64,000 nt of DNA from Pectinophora gossypiella (lineage: Eukaryota > Arthropoda > Insecta > Lepidoptera > Gelechiidae): contig NC_065419.1 of NCBI RefSeq assembly GCF_024362695.1, positions 5,952,678-6,016,677 on the forward strand, read 5' to 3'. Of the stretch, positions 48,808-58,500 are shown piece after piece. Numbering within the stretch: the stretch's first letter is position 1; each line of letters starts with the position of its first letter. Position numbers and translations under genes: made by a program. The notes beneath the pieces are model-generated. The model was not told where the DNA came from, made no database searches, and saw only the letters and a list, made by a program, of their open reading frames with translations.

Positions 48808-49133
48808 GATCTTCTATCGTGTGGGTTGTGAGGTGAATTACCAACTTCATCAACCCTGGTGTCAGAGTTATCATTGAGCCGCCAAAGGCTCCTGACATGG
48901 CTCATGTACCTAACGACTAACGACTACATACATACATCAGTTAGTAGTACCTAACCGGGACCAACAGCTTAACGTGCCTTCCGAAGCACGGATCATCTTA
49001 CTGTCGGACAATCAGGTGTTCAGCCTGTAATGCCTAACCAAACTAGGGACACAAAGTCATTTGTCCCCACCGGCATTCGAACCTGGGGCCTCCGGATCGT
49101 GAGACCAATGCTCAACCTCTGGACCACAGAGGC
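48808..49133 (-). mobile_element. SINE family 1, near full length
   Basis: Inverted copy from tcttctatcgtgtgggttgt to tctggaccacagaggcc. The B box is partly decayed (ggcattcgaacctgg). Confidence 0.85.
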
Positions 49134-49797
49134 CGTTGTCAATCTCACCTGATGGTAAGTGACGATGTGGTCTAACGTGGAGGTGGAGGTAAGGTCAGGT
49201 GGGTGTTGAATTTGTTATGAAACAGCTGAGCCACCTAATACAAACATAATGTCAGCTTTAACGGAGCAACCCTTACCTAATGCTATGTACCAAATTTTAC
49301 TATTTTTTTTTATTCAGTCCATCTTTACCTCAGGAGTTAAGACCGACCGAACAAAGTTACCTATCTCAAGTTGTATCTTAACGACTTGTGAGTCTCGCTG
49401 TAACTTCCTACCTAAAAACATAACGGGCATGTGGTATGTATATAAATAGAAGTACTTACGTACCTACATCAAAGCATGAGTACCAGTACCAAATCAGCAG
49501 GAGGTAGGTAGGTATGTACCCCGATTCTGTTTACAGGACGTCGGCATTCAATTCGAGAATGTTCTATTGCTGTCACAGTTCGCCTTTTGTGTTCTGATTG
49601 CTCTGATGAAGATGGCTTGTTGAGTCCCTATTGTGCACCTTCGGACGGCTCCCGGCCCCAATCAGACGCAATCTACAAAATTTCCTTTAGGTACACTTGC
49701 AACACTTTTGGTTTAGAATGAAGATGTATCGAGTGAAGATATTTGAAATCTTTTCAGGTTACTAAACTATAATTCTCCTTCAACGGTAAGAAAATAA

Positions 49798-50002
49798 TAC
49801 AGGATGTAAGTGACATCGTACCGAATACTGAGAGGGGGATGATTCAGACCATGCTCTTGGATTAATATCAAGTGGAATTTTCCGTCGCAAAATTCAAGAT
49901 TTTCAATTAGGAATTCAATTAGGTATATACATATACATTAGCGGTGAAAAAATCCACTTGATATTAACTCAGAGTAATGAGCTGAATCATCCCCTCAGTA
50001 TT
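49798..50002. mobile_element. MITE family A, degraded palindrome
   Basis: Left end tacaggatgtaagtgacatc; arms gatgattcagacca and tgaatcatcccctcagtatt. The right terminal end is lost. Confidence 0.7.
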
Positions 50003-50037
50003 CTTTACTTACAGGTACCCATACATGTACATATCTA

Positions 50038-50272
50038 TGGGTGTTAGTGACACCGTGACGAATACTGAGGGTAAGGGGGATGATTCAGACCATAATTCTG
50101 AGTTGATAACAAGTAGAATTTCCTCTCGGAAAATTCATGATTATTTTGTGTTTTTTTAACTTATTTTCTGTTCCATACTTTTGCGACGGAAAGTTCCGCT
50201 TGATATCAAATCAGAATCATGGTCTGTATCACCCATCAAAGTTTTCGTTACGATGTCACTAACACGCTGTAC
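50038..50272. mobile_element. MITE family A, near-complete copy
   Basis: Left gggtgttagtgacaccgtga, right cgatgtcactaacacgctgt, full palindromic arms. It lies about 35 bp from the degraded copy at 49798, in a tandem arrangement. Confidence 0.85.
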
Positions 50273-51095
50273 ATGATATTCGGATCCATAAACTAGATAC
50301 CAAATCCAAAGTTGAATCCAAAGAGAGAGTCTTACATCGTGGGAATCGAACCTGCGACTCCTTCAACCTGCGCTGCGCAGCCTCTAAGCAGTATGTTGTC
50401 TACACATGATACAAGCGTATAAATATCAAGTATCTACGTATAATACCTGCTTGATATTATATTGTATATATAGCAGCTTTGTCTTCCATGGATCTATTGA
50501 ACCACAACACAGTCAGAAGGTACCTAGACGTGAAATATAAACAACAAGGTTTCATTATCATTTTTATTACCAAGCAGTAGATATCTACCAACCTACATAA
50601 CGTCTGAGAGTCGCCAACTCGAAAAAATACTTAAGTACTTACTTAAATCTCGGAGCGAAATTGCATGGTTAATGTGATGAAATTAATGAACTCGACGTCT
50701 CATCATCCAACCAATAGGCAGGTCCGTGAAGGGCTCACCACCCACAGACGTCAGCACCCACCAGGGACGAATTGGTCCTGCTTTATATTGGTACAGGCAG
50801 CGACCACGGAATTCCTCGAAAAATATGTTCCAAACTAATTTATTTTTATAAAATACTGGTGGAGTCGGAATTTGGTGTAATTATTGTTTTCTGGCAAATA
50901 TAATTCCGCACCTAAATACAATATCAATATTTCCTGCCTGTGGTCGCCTGGAAGAAATTCCTGTAGAACAATAACCTTTCTTGTATCTTGACATGTTTAA
51001 AAATTGTTTCGTGTATGTGTGTGCAATAAAATAGGTATATCTAATTTTGATTATTCTTTTGTAAGTATTTAAACCATAGTAGGTCACCGGTTTAT
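50273..51095. other. No gene recognised
   Basis: A tRNA-like patch at 50336-50398 (gggaatcgaacctgcgactc) has a B-box-like complement, but no complete cloverleaf could be drawn, so I take it for a SINE remnant. The rest is AT-rich. Confidence 0.35.
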
Positions 51096-51479
51096 TCTAC
51101 ACTAGCTTTTGCCCGCGACTTCGTCCGCGTGGCGTGTTATATAAGAGAGAGATCTTTGTGTGTGTGGGAGTGCATACTTATGCAGTTTAGATTTTTTCAT
51201 AAGTACATTTTTTTTCCCAATAACTCCCATTTTTCAAAATACAGCCAAAAATAAACTTTATATTTACTAAGGTATGCATGCGTGCTAGATTGAATCAATT
51301 TATTGAATTGTTTTTTTTTTAATTGATTGTTCATTGAGTTTTAATTTTAATACACACTTCCTCTCTTCCCTTCAACGTTGCTGTGCCCTATAGGGTCCAT
51401 GTTTTAATTCCTATGCCTATGTAACACCCTATTGTACTACATGGAATGCAATAAATAATTTAATTTAATTGAATTGAAA

Positions 51480-53260
51480 ATATCTATCTTACGCGCTTTC
51501 GATTTTTTCATACAAATGTTTTTTTCCCACTAACTCCCGTTTCCGTGGGAATTTTGCAATATCCTGTTGCAACTAAGCTTTAAGTTAACTAAGGTACCTG
51601 CATGCCAAATTTCAAGCGTCTAACTTAAGCGGTTTAGATTTTTCATACAAAAAGATTTTCCCGCTAATTTCCGTTGCCGTGGGAATTCCGGGAATTCCTT
51701 TCTTAGTGCACCTCTACGGTACCTAAGCTATGTCCCTTCCAAATTTCAAATGCCTACGTTTAGCCGTTCAGGCTATGCGTTGATATATGTCAGTCACTGA
51801 GTCAGTCAGTTTCTCTTTTTTATTTAGATTTGATTTTTTCATACAAATGTTTTTTCCCGCTAACTACCGTTCCCGTGGGAATTTTGTAATATCCTGTTGC
51901 AACTAAGCTTTAAGTTTACTAAAGTACCTGCATGCCAAATTTCAAACGTCTAACTTGAGTGGTTTAGATTTTTCATACAAAAGGATTTTCCCGTTAATTC
52001 GCGTTCCCGTGGGAATTTGGGAATTCCTTTCTTAGTGCACCTCCACGGTATCTAAGGTACCTGCATGACAAATTTCAAAGGTCTAACTTGAGTGGTTTAG
52101 ATTTTTCATACAAAAGGATTTTCCCGCTAATTCCCGTTCTCGTGGGAATTTCGGGAATTCCTTTCTTAGTGCACCACTACGGTACTTAAGGTATCTGCAT
52201 GCCAAATTTCAAACGTCTAACTTGAGTGGTTTAGATTTTTCATACAAAAGGATTTTCCCGCTAATTCCCGTTCCCGTGAGAATTTTGGGAATTCCTTTCT
52301 TAGTGCACCTCTACGGTACCTAAGCTATGTCCCTTCCAAATTTCAAATGCCTACGTTTAGCCGTTCAGGCTATGCGTTGATATATGTCAGTCACTGTGTC
52401 AGTCAGTTTCTCCTTTTATTTAGATTTGATTTTTTCATACAAATGTTTTTTCCCGCTAACTACCGTTCCCGTGGGAATTTTGTAATATCCAGTTGCAACT
52501 AAGCTTTAAGTTTACTAAAGTACCTGCATGCCAAATTTCAAACGTCTAACTTGAGTGGTTTAGATTTTTCATACAAAAGGATTTTCCCGTTAATTCGCGT
52601 TCCCGTGGGAATTTGGGAATTCCTTTCTTAGTGCACCTCCACGGTACCTAAGGTACCTGCATGACAAATTTCAAAGGTCTAACTTGAGTGGTTAAGATTT
52701 TTCATACAAAAGGATTTTCCCGCTAATTCCAGTTCTCGTGGGAATTTCGGGAATTCCTTTCTTAGTGCACCACTACGGTACTTAAGGTATCTGCATGCCA
52801 AATTTCAAACGTCTAACTTGAGTGGTTTAGATTTTTCATACAAAAGGATTTTCCCGCTAATTCGCGTTCCCGTGGGAATTTGGGAATTCCTTTCTTAGTG
52901 CACCTCTACGGTACTTAAGGTACTTGCATGCCAAATTTCAATTGTCTAACTTGAGTGGTTTAGATTTTTCATACAAAAGGATTTTCCCGCTAACTACCGT
53001 TCCCGTGGGAATTTTGTAATATCCTGTTGCAACTAAGCTTTAAGTTTACTAAAGTACCTGCATGCCAAATTTCAAACGTCTAACTTGAGTGGTTTAGATT
53101 TTTCATACAAAAGGATTTTCCCGCTAATTCCCGTTCCCGTAGGATTTTCGGGAATTCCTTTCTTAGTGTACCTCTACGGTATCTAAGGTACCTGCATGCC
53201 AAATTTCAAACGTCTAACTTGAGTGGTTTAGATTTTTCATACAAAAGAATTTCCCTTCAC
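51480..53260 (+). repeat. 133-bp satellite array with about 596-bp higher-order period
   Basis: The landmark taacttgagtggtttagatt recurs at about 51951, 52084, 52218, 52547, 52680, 52814, 52947, 53091 and 53215, giving a unit near 133 bp (range about 124-144). The three sites 51951, 52084 and 52218 are each repeated 596 bp later, and the ctatgtcccttccaaatttc variant at 51727 recurs at 52324. A multi-unit block was therefore duplicated. Confidence 0.85.
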
Positions 53261-53384
53261 TACTCTGCTCCTATTGATTGTAGCGTGATGAAAAGTATAC
53301 TATAACCTGTCCAGGAGTGTGAAGAATAATTGTACTAAGTTTCATTAAAATCCGTCCAGTAGGTTTTGTTTCTATAAGGAACAT

Positions 53385-53385
<1 letters not shown>

Positions 53386-53451
<66 letters not shown>
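53386..53451 (+). repeat. GACA tetranucleotide microsatellite
   Basis: About 16 uninterrupted CAGA/GACA units. The apparent Cys-Leu-Ser-Val frame on the minus strand is an artefact. Confidence 0.95.
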
Positions 53452-53453
<2 letters not shown>

Positions 53454-53794
53454 AATTTTACTGATTGCATTTTTGGCATCAGTATCGACCACTTATCACC
53501 CCCTGATAGTTATTTTGAAAAAATATTTAATGTACAGAATTGACCTCTCTACAGATTTATTATAAGTATAGATAACTAGTTGTGCGTCCTCTAGTTCGTC
53601 CCTGCCAGGCAAACTGCGCATGTCGCGAATTTATCGACAGAACCAGCGGGTTTCTCTCCGGCGGATTCTGACTGACGGCACTCGTTCCCTGCGCGCGGCC
53701 AACACCGTCGCATCCAACGCCTGTTGCTTACTTTAGCAATTTTTATTTAAATTTTATTTAAAAATAAAGTTCCAAAAACGAACACGCTGTGAGC

Positions 53795-55933
53795 ATGTTA
53801 CTATATACTTTAACCGCGGTTTTCGCGGTTCTACTCGTGACTGAAGCGGTCCCCACGCCGACGAACAATAAAGGTACGTGATGCTTTACAATATTGCTGA
53901 TTAATTGTTAATGTGTTTTTGTTGTGTTGTGTAACTGTTGTTGGAGGTGTTGTTGTGGCGTGTCTGCGTCTGGGGGGGTTGTTGTTTGTTGTCCGCGTGT
54001 ATCGATCAGCCGGGCCGGGCTGCGCTCTATATTTAGCAACAGGTGTCCTGACTGCGCCGTTCCCCTTTCTGCGTAGTTCCACCTTTCACCGATAACTAAC
54101 TATGACCTTTTAATAACTCAGTCTGTTGGTAGTCCTGACATATCGATTTTATTTAGTCGAAAGTTATTACTCATTTCTGATTCATAGCCTGATCGTATGC
54201 AATATTAAACATAGCTGATTGAGTAATTCTAGAAATTTCTATATGGAATTTGAAGACTTTCATCATTAAATAGTCAAGAAAATGTCATACCAACTTTTAA
54301 TATGGTTGTTAATTAATTTGTAAATAATTATTTTAGTTTCCGATTGACTTAGCTCCCCTTCAATCAACCCAAAGTTTTTACTTGTTGTTGCTCGCTTCGG
54401 TATGGACCTTATTTTGTTGTAGCACAGTTTGCTTTATAATTGCTTAAATATTAAAAAACAAAATCCCATCGAATTACGTTTTAGATGGCGGTCCAATTGG
54501 TGAACTACCAGAAAATTGGGACCAAACGAAAGACGACACACAGTCTCTCTTCCTGAACAAGAGCGACAAAAATGATCTGGAACCGTACCCACTTGCTCTC
54601 AGCGAAGAAGGTAATGGCCACACCAAAGCGAGCTTTACTTACCTATCTACCCGGTACAATATGTCTGCTCTTACGTAAATCGATAAATCAAGTCTCAAAA
54701 TGATATAAACTTACAATAAAGAGGGATTTCCTTATTACGTACCAAGAGCACTACCAAAACATGTTGGCGTAGATATTCTTAACCCTTACCTTGTGAAATT
54801 GGATTAAAGGTAACAATGTTCTTCTACAATGGTATTACTACTCCTGGCGTCGTTTTCAGGCAACTCGGAGGGCTATGAGCAGGCTGTGGACCAGCGTTTT
54901 GATTCCCCCCAGTCCACGGGGGAGTTAGATAACCTCATCATGAGGCCAGAGTTGTACGGGGAGCCTCCAGCTATGGAAGGCTTGTCTTCCGGCTATGACT
55001 CCCGCCGCCGCAAGCGGGGCAGCGGCACCAAGGTCGGCGGGGCTGGAGCTGCTACTAAAGTAGCCACCAAATCGGGCTCTGGGAAGAAAAATCTTAAGTA
55101 AGCTCTTCTCATCACATCAAATAATATCTTCCAAGATATCGCGTGCAATGTAACCAGTATGTAACATTTTGCAGGCCCGAGGATCATGATGCGTTGTCGC
55201 CAGTAGACTCAGCGACTCACGAGCGTGATGCCCACCGCCGCAAGCGTGGCAGCGGCACCAAGGTTGGCGGCGCTGCTGCCTCTGCCAAGACCGCCACCAA
55301 GAACTCTGGCGGTAACAAGAAGAACTTCAGGTAAAAATGCACTTTCTTCATAAAATTTCCACCACGTTTTTGTAATCTGTTTAAATATGTTTCTTTTTCT
55401 TTAGGCCAATTTCTGAACGCCGTAAGCGAGACTCTGGTCTTAGTGCCGCTGACGTCCGCGCTCTTTTGAACTTATGGGAAGCCCAAGAGAGAAGGAAACA
55501 GGAATGGAATGCTAACCAATGGGCCGCTGACCACTACTACAACCGTGTGGCTTCCGACGAGGATCAACCCGAAGTGGACGAGAACGGCGACGTATGGTAC
55601 AACGAACCGGTTGTGATGGGCCCCCGCGACCGAGACTACCCGCATCACTCGTACTTCTCAGAACAGAACCGCATGGCTTTGGCACGAGGATACCCCGACA
55701 TCTACCAGGTGGACCCGGCTGAACTGGCACAGCGCTACGAGGAGGCTCGTCGCAAGAGGCAGTATGCGAATAAGGTGAAGCGGTTCATGGTAGCCAGGAA
55801 GCGGTCGGACGGCATGGCGCACCAGAACACGTACCGCCCCCGCGACGACCTGTACACCCTCGCCGAGCTGCTCCGCTCCGCCCCGCGCGTGCAGGAGCAG
55901 GACATCCCGGTGTATCGGCGACTGATACTTTAA
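53795..55933 (+). CDS. Secreted neuropeptide-type prohormone (prohormone-2-like), 375 aa
   Basis: Exons 53795-53873, 54485-54610, 54860-55097, 55175-55330 and 55405-55933 join in phases 1, 1, 2 and 2, all with GT-AG sites, giving 375 residues. Residues 1-18 (MLLYTLTAVFAVLLVTEA) form a signal peptide. Furin/PC-type basic sites occur at RRRKR 117-121, RRKR 169-172, RRKR 205-208, RRKR 315-318, KR 325-326 and RKR 331-333, so it is likely processed to several peptides. No amidation Gly-Lys-Arg ends and no cysteine framework were seen. The most conserved-looking part is DSGLSAADVRALLNLWEAQE (209-228) with the NANQW stretch after it. The C-terminal TLAELLRSAP...IPVYRRLIL recalls peptides of the honeybee prohormone-2 group, suggested by others to be proSAAS-like. 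That naming is from memory. Exons 3 and 4 carry duplicated cassettes. A large repeat ends about 220 bp upstream. Confidence 0.85.
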
Positions 55934-57055
55934 ACTGTCACTGAGAGTTGCGCGTCCACCCGGCCCGGCCTGCCGGCCCCCACCTCATACAGCACACGGA
56001 ATAGTAGATCCAGCCAGATTCTTCCAGCGTGTCAGGTTATGTCGCGGAGGGCAGCAGATTTCCCGGACCGGATGAACGCCCTTTAGGCAAAAATTTGGGG
56101 CGGGAGATTGTCGCGCATTTAATTCGCAGTTTGTAGCGGATACCTACCAATTTAGACATAGGAGAGATTAGTATTAAATAAGTTCTGTTTTTAAGAAATT
56201 AAACATGGAATGGCCTAGCTTAAATCCAATAGTTTGAATGATAGTTCACTACTGTTCAAATTATTGACAAATTGAGTTATTTTTTTACGTTTAAGTTACA
56301 AGCTTATGTTTCTATAAGTTATCCTATCGATTTCTAAACGTATATTTTATCTATTTCACCCTACCTCAGTTCATTGCATATCTTTTCACATCACACATAC
56401 CACTATAAAAATATAATCAATATTAAAATAATATATGTCTAGTTTCTCCGAATATTAATAGTTTATAGTGAAGTATAACTTCACATTTTATTGAACCTAG
56501 TGTTAGTTTAATATGTGTAAATGGTAAACTTGCTGTATTAAATTAGTATTAAAAATGGACTTTTATTTAAGTACTTACCTTACCTTCCATTCTCATCTAC
56601 AAAATAGGAACGTAAGTACTTACTTACGTAAAGTGAATTTCAATAAGTGTATTTTTTGTATAATTTTGATGAGTTTTTTATTCTACACATATTTGATGAC
56701 AACTAATACAGAAAAAAATATACAAAATCATTTAGCAGCATTTTGCACTACCGTCGCGTTTTTTTTGCTTTTCTAATCCACCCCCATGATTCATCCAACA
56801 TTCTTTATCGAAGGAAGGCAAAGCGCAGAGGTCTGTCTGTGTCTGTCTATGTAGGAAAGAGATCCTTTAGAAAAAAGCTACCCAAAAAAAGTACTTAAGC
56901 AAATTTTGTCTTTTTTGTACCTACCCGGTTACAGACTTCAAAAATGTCAACGTCAAAATCAATAATGATCTTACGTTTTTCAAGTTTCTCTGTAATAAAT
57001 TCATTCTTATTATGCCAAACGTATGTTAAGGAAAACAAGATATTTCTAAGATAAT
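55934..57055. other. 3' flank of prohormone gene
   Basis: Presumed long 3'UTR then spacer. ATTAAA-like signals occur (about 56172, 56196) but none is decisive. No other gene recognised. Confidence 0.4.
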
Positions 57056-58083
57056 ATGAAGGAAGAGACTGATCGTAGTAGCCTAAGAGAAACCAGTTCG
57101 GAGTCCGTGCCGCCGCAAGAGTTGCCAGTCGCCACCACCAGCCACCAACCCAGCCAACACCATGAGCAAGAAATCCCACAAACTTCGACTCGCTCGACGT
57201 ATGAACATTTTTTTTGCTTCCTTAGTTATTCCAAAATGTTTATAAGTCGTTTAGGAAAAGACTTGTACCAATCGGCCATGGGTCGCCTTTATGCGGAGCC
57301 AGTGTTACCAACTCACATCGAGGACCTTATGAGAGTTCAGAGGCGGCTGAGCAGCGAGCGGCGTGCGCGCGCAGCCTCCGATGGCCTGATGCACACGGTG
57401 GTCGCGCGGCCCGCGCCCGCGCACCCTCGCTCAACACATTCCATTTCGTTAGTTCCAGAATACGACGGACCCTCCACTCGCCACTGACCCTGAGTAAGAT
57501 GCTCAAAGAATTTAAGTCCTATGTTCTTTCCAGTGAAGACGACATCCACTTGCAATGTGCACTCAGGAAAGATAACGAACGCGGCACCGTTGACAGGGAA
57601 CCGATATTCGTCATCGTGGACTCTAGTGGCATCAGCAATCCCAGTTCGAGAGAAATACTCATTGATAAGAATACAAATCTTACCGATCATATATTTACAA
57701 AATTTTTGAATAAGAATGTCATACCTAGTGACTTTCCGTCTACTAGTAAAAATATCCCGGGGGAGATATTCACGTTTCCGCGGCTGAGGGAATCCGACTC
57801 ACGTGACGAGATGCAGATGATCGACATCAACCTGCAGAGTGAGAATGAGATCGCGGTGGATGACGCCGACAGTGACAACGAGTCCATAGTGCTCTCCTAC
57901 CTCCGGAATAAGGAAGCTTTCTCAGAAATGGAAGGCGCATTGCTATCCACTAAAAAGAAGTCCTCCCTTCTGGAAAGCGTACCAAAGCTGGAAACGATTG
58001 AAGAAGGAAAACGATTTAGTGCATTCGCGAAAGATGAATTATCGCCAGATGTAAAATCTGATGAAGAAGACAGGGAAGACTAA
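57056..58083 (+). CDS. Unidentified acidic protein gene, exon structure uncertain
   Basis: Two long frames lie here: 57056-57487 (143 codons, MKEETDRSSLRE...) and one read from 57499 to 58083 (MLKEFKSYVLSS..., ending DEEDRED, stop). A clean two-exon model exists: 57056-57198, donor gtatga, acceptor ttctttccag, then 57534-58083, phase 2, giving 230 aa. But the 57225-57487 part skipped by that model is itself protein-like in the first frame (ISRLGKDLYQSAMGRL, THIEDLMRVQRRLSSERRA), so alternative splicing or a sequence frameshift is possible. The C-terminal part has no recognised domain; it is rich in Ser, Asp and Glu. A polyadenylation signal AATAAA is at 58331-58336. Transcribed in the same direction as both neighbours. 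Confidence 0.5.
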
Positions 58084-58330
58084 GTGATACACAATACATT
58101 TCTTGTAGACTGTTAATTAGGAATTGTTTAGTGTTTTTTAATTAAAATGAATTTATTTTGTTTATTTATTTTTATTTTCTTGCATCCCGTTATTTCCTTT
58201 ATCTATGGATCTCGAAACACGATTAATAATGTAAAAAATAATAATAGAGATGTCCCAACTGGACTGGTAAATAGGACTGATAGCAACTTCCTTTATATTC
58301 CTCGTACTTTTAACTTAAGTTTTTTGACCA

Positions 58331-58336
58331 AATAAA
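58331..58336 (+). terminator. Polyadenylation signal AATAAA
   Basis: Canonical hexamer 248 bp after the stop of the unidentified gene and 165 bp before the ankyrin gene ATG. Confidence 0.55.
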
Positions 58337-58500
58337 TATAATTGCTAGGTTAATTTATTTATTATTCCTTTCATTATATAGAATAAGGAATAATATTAAG
58401 AACGGCAACTCTCCGCTCCTCACCAGCGGCTGAGCTAAGTTAACCTCACCCCCTTCGACATTAGTCTTCAATCGTCGTGTAATGTCTGTTGTATAACGAG

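Larger units (their letters stand above)
51101..53573. mobile_element. Large non-coding interspersed element with internal satellite
   Basis: Head actagcttttgcccgcgact at the left and tttattataagtatagat at the right are the usual borders of a very common lepidopteran non-autonomous element. Inside are a nested LINE-end remnant (51330-51460), a satellite array (51480-53260), the sequence ctaagtttcattaaaatccg and a GACA microsatellite (about 53386-53451). No reverse transcriptase or transposase frame was seen. The class is uncertain (Helitron-like or LINE-derived). Confidence 0.65.

Noticed and set aside
50336..50398. Possible tRNA on the minus strand
   Set aside because: Has a B-box-like segment, but I could not draw complete arms; more likely a SINE remnant.
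51480..53260. CRISPR-like spaced repeats
   Set aside because: The units are contiguous 133-bp satellite repeats in a eukaryotic mobile element, not short repeats with unique spacers.
53386..53451. Cys-Leu-Ser-Val repeat protein or CRISPR-like array
   Set aside because: Pure GACA microsatellite; no spacers and no gene context.
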